Notes under the pieces: generated by a model | Told to the model about the DNA's origin: nothing | Seen by the model: only the letters and a program-made list of their open reading frames with translations | The model's database searches: none | Translations under genes and position numbers: made by a program | Part shown: positions 5,966 to 7,697 of the stretch, piece after piece | Numbering within the stretch: the first letter of the stretch is position 1 | How the letters are laid out: every line of letters begins with the position of its first letter | Assembly (NCBI GenBank): GCA_017578085.1 | Contig: PKQR01000110.1 | Span: 1-7,697, forward strand | Source of the DNA: Bacillota bacterium | Lineage (GTDB): Bacteria > Bacillota > Limnochordia > Limnochordales > ZCTH02-B6 | DNA: 7,697 nt | Direction of reading: 5' to 3'

Positions 5966-6051
5966 GGCCGCTCGACCCTTCCTTCCTGCCTGCGGCGCAG
6001 CCCCGGCGCCCGGGAAACGCCTTAGACCGCGACGACGCCGGCTCGATTGTA

Positions 6052-6082
6052 GCCGCCCGAGCAGGCGGCGGCAGCGGGCGGC
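6052..6082. repeat. GC-rich inverted repeat downstream of the PII-like gene
   Basis: GCCGCCCG (6052-6059) and CGGGCGGC (6075-6082) are perfect inverted repeats with a 15-base loop. No T tract follows, so it is at best a weak or factor-assisted terminator of the upstream operon, or an mRNA 3' stabilising structure. The rest of the gap 5966-6197 shows no gene and no clear promoter. Confidence 0.35.
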
Positions 6083-6197
6083 GCCGGTGGGGACATGGCG
6101 CCTGGCCGTTTGGGACATTCTGACCAAGGAAGGCGCCGTGCAAGGTCGAAGAGGGTACCTAAGCGAACCCACAGGGGCCTACAGGAGGTGCTGGGAC

Positions 6198-6410
6198 ATG
6201 AAGATGGAGCTTGTCCAGCAGCAGCTGAAGGAGTGGGGCGAGATCATGATCACCACGTCGGGGGGTGTCACCTTCGAGCTTCACCTGGGCGACACGACCT
6301 TCGACTTCGAGAACCGGCTGATCAAGCTCGACACGCCCCAAGCGCACTACGTGATCGACGGCGACTCGGTCGAGTTCGTCACCAAGCACTACGGGCACAA
6401 GCACGACTAG
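6198..6410 (+). CDS. Small soluble protein of unknown function, 70 aa
   Basis: A 70-residue protein starting MKMELVQQQLKEWGE. An amphipathic N-terminal helix (about 3-15) is followed by alternating strands: MITTSGGVTFELHLG (18-32), TTFDFENRLIKLD (33-45), AHYVIDGDSVEFVTKHYG (49-66). It ends with a His- and Lys-rich tail. The pattern suggests a small beta-barrel or sandwich with one helix; no catalytic or metal motif is evident beyond the C-terminal histidines. AGGAGGTG at 6183-6190 lies 7 bases before ATG6198, an excellent ribosome binding site that decides this start over an open upstream extension. It is followed by a strong terminator and appears to be separate from the DUF1538/PII operon, 232 bases upstream, though read-through is possible. 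I do not recognise a named family. The clear signals make it a real gene. Confidence 0.85.
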   Translation: MKMELVQQQLKEWGEIMITTSGGVTFELHLGDTTFDFENRLIKLDTPQAHYVIDGDSVEFVTKHYGHKHD

Positions 6411-6458
6411 GCGCGAGGCGGCCGGAGCGCCGAGCGCCGGGGAAACGATGCGCAAGCA

Positions 6459-6491
6459 AGAAGGAGGGCCGGGGTGGCCCTCCTTTCTTTT
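6459..6491 (+). terminator. Rho-independent terminator, possibly bidirectional
   Basis: AAGGAGGGCC (6461-6470) pairs perfectly with GGCCCTCCTT (6476-6485) around a 5-base loop, followed by TCTTTTCC. It ends the transcript of the 70-residue protein gene about 50 bases after its stop. On the other strand the stem is followed by CTTGCTTGC, a poor but possible T tract, so it might also stop metX transcripts. Confidence 0.88.
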
Positions 6492-6642
6492 CCCTCGTGC
6501 AGCGCCGCCCGTGCCGCCGGGTGCGCGGCGTTCCGCTTCGCGCCCCGCGGTTCTCGAGCGCCCTGCGTTCCCCCGAAGCACTGTGTTTCCAAGCGCTGTA
6601 CGTCTCGCCCAGCGCTATCTCCTCAACCGCTGCGCGTCCCGC

Positions 6643-7697
6643 CTATCGCCCCGCGCCTGCGTCAACGCTGCTGACGGTTTCCAGGAACTGCCGCAGGATC
6701 GGCTCCATCTTGGGGAAGTCGATCAGGAACCCGTCGTGCCCGTGGGGGCTGTCGATCTCCGCGTACTCCACATCCTTCCCCAGCCGCGCCAGCGTGTCGA
6801 CGATTTCCTTTTGCTGGTACGTCGGGTACAGGATGTCCGACGAAACGCCCACCACCAGCACCGGGCTCTGCACCCGGTCCAGGGCCGCCTCCAGCGACCC
6901 CCAGGGCCTTGCCACGTCAAACAGGTCCAGGGCCCGGGTAAGATACAGGTAGCTGTTGGCGTCAAACCGGTCGACGAGCTTCTTGCCCTGGTAGTGCAGG
7001 TAGCTCTCCACCTGAAACGTCACGGAGAGCGAATACGGGTCGTTGAGGCGGCTGGCCACCAGCGCCCGGCCAAACTTCCGCGTCATGGACGGGTCGCTCT
7101 GGTAGGTGATCATGCCCAGCATCCGCGCCACCGCGAGCCCCCGCACCGGGCCCGGGGTGCCGTAGTAGTCGCCGCCGCGCCAGTCGGGGTCGTTCATGAT
7201 GGCCTGGCGGCCGACCTCGTTGTACGCGATGGCCTGGGGGTAGGAGCGTGCCGGCGCCGCGATGGGGATGGCGCTTCGCACCCGCTCCGGGAACCGCACC
7301 GCCCACTCCAGGGCCTGCATGCCGCCCATGGAGCCCCCGGCCACGGTCACCACCCGCTCGATGCCCAGGTGGTCGAGCAGCCGCGCCTGGCAGCGGACCA
7401 TGTCGCCGATGGTGATCACGGGAAACCGGGCCCCGTAGGGGCGGCCCGTGCGGGGATCGATGGAGGCCGGTCCGGTGCTGCCCTGGCACCCGCCCAGGAC
7501 GTTGGAGCAGATGACAAAGTAGCGGTTGGTGTCAAACACCCGGCCCGGGCCGACCAGGTCTTCCCACCAACCCTCCTCGGGATCGTCCGGCCCGTGGCTC
7601 GCGCAGTGGGCGTCCCCCGTGAGGGCGTGGACGATGAGGATGGCGTTGTCCCGCGCCGGCGACAGCTGGCCATAGGTTTCATAGGCGATGGTGATGG
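6643..7697 (-). CDS. metX: Homoserine O-acetyltransferase MetX (N-terminus beyond window)
   Basis: The minus-strand frame is open from the right edge (first whole codon 7695-7693) to TAG at 6645-6643, giving 350 residues. The enzyme acylates homoserine, normally with acetyl-CoA, to O-acetylhomoserine for methionine synthesis. It is an alpha/beta-hydrolase fold protein of the cytoplasm. Family marks are HALTGD (23-28 of the fragment), NVLGGCQGSTGP (64-75), the nucleophile elbow GGSMGG with Ser122, SSD with Asp287, and SPHGHDGF with His320. Ser-Asp-His spacing agrees with known MetX enzymes (Haemophilus Ser143, Asp304, His337), so only about 20 residues are missing. An internal GTG at 7539 is not the start, because conserved sequence continues upstream. 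Some family members use succinyl-CoA; the sequence alone does not settle this. Its promoter and any methionine-responsive riboswitch would lie outside the window. Confidence 0.95.
   Translation of the reverse strand, partial: ITIAYETYGQLSPARDNAILIVHALTGDAHCASHGPDDPEEGWWEDLVGPGRVFDTNRYFVICSNVLGGCQGSTGPASIDPRTGRPYGARFPVITIGDMVRCQARLLDHLGIERVVTVAGGSMGGMQALEWAVRFPERVRSAIPIAAPARSYPQAIAYNEVGRQAIMNDPDWRGGDYYGTPGPVRGLAVARMLGMITYQSDPSMTRKFGRALVASRLNDPYSLSVTFQVESYLHYQGKKLVDRFDANSYLYLTRALDLFDVARPWGSLEAALDRVQSPVLVVGVSSDILYPTYQQKEIVDTLARLGKDVEYAEIDSPHGHDGFLIDFPKMEPILRQFLETVSSVDAGAGR

Noticed and set aside
4745..6172. Long minus-strand open frame of 475 codons opposite the second DUF1538 and PII-like genes
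   Set aside because: Its peptide is low-complexity (Thr/Ser/Arg/Ala-rich) with no domain, and the plus strand carries two clear family matches. It is an antisense by-product of high GC.
7537..7539. Internal GTG as the metX start
   Set aside because: The frame upstream encodes conserved MetX sequence (HALTGD and the GWWEDLVGPG segment) up to the window edge.

Overview
The window is GC-rich bacterial DNA that uses GTG and TTG starts as well as ATG and has strong GGAGG-type ribosome binding sites. It carries a canonical sigma-A type promoter and two rho-independent terminators. Gene content (a lipoprotein, a two-domain ChrA, a DUF1538 pair with a PII-like protein, and MetX) plus these signals best fit a high-GC member of the Bacillota, such as a Symbiobacterium/Thermaerobacter/Limnochorda-type lineage. 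This is an inference; nothing here fixes the taxon.

Layout. Positions 1-90 hold the last codons of an unidentified gene ending in a charged, coiled-coil-like tail. After a 269-base gap comes a secreted lipoprotein with a gluzincin-type HExxH metallopeptidase domain (360-1676, +). Convergent to it is a full-length chromate/anion transporter, chrA (3141-1867, -), with a perfect 10-bp hairpin in its leader. Divergent from chrA is a possible 68-codon gene or gene remnant (3295-3501, +). Next is tRNA-Arg(ACG) on the minus strand, complete with its own promoter, encoded CCA and terminator.

The most interesting part is 4061-5965 (+). Two adjacent DUF1538 multi-pass membrane proteins are followed, with a 25-base overlap, by a small PII-superfamily protein whose T-loop and B-loop differ from classical GlnB/GlnK. 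The arrangement resembles other pairs in which a PII-type trimer gates a membrane protein (AmtB-GlnK, SbtA-SbtB). It suggests a two-subunit membrane transporter or channel under ligand-dependent PII control; the substrate is unknown. The leader contains a 15-bp tandem repeat that overlaps a plausible promoter.

Downstream, a 70-residue soluble protein of unknown function (6198-6410, +) has an excellent ribosome binding site and ends at a strong hairpin/T-tract terminator. It converges on metX, homoserine O-acetyltransferase (7697-6643, -), which runs off the right edge and lacks about its first 20 residues. The chrA, tRNA, DUF1538/PII and metX units look like independent transcription units, not one pathway cluster. 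No insertion sequence, integrase, CRISPR array or phage gene was seen.
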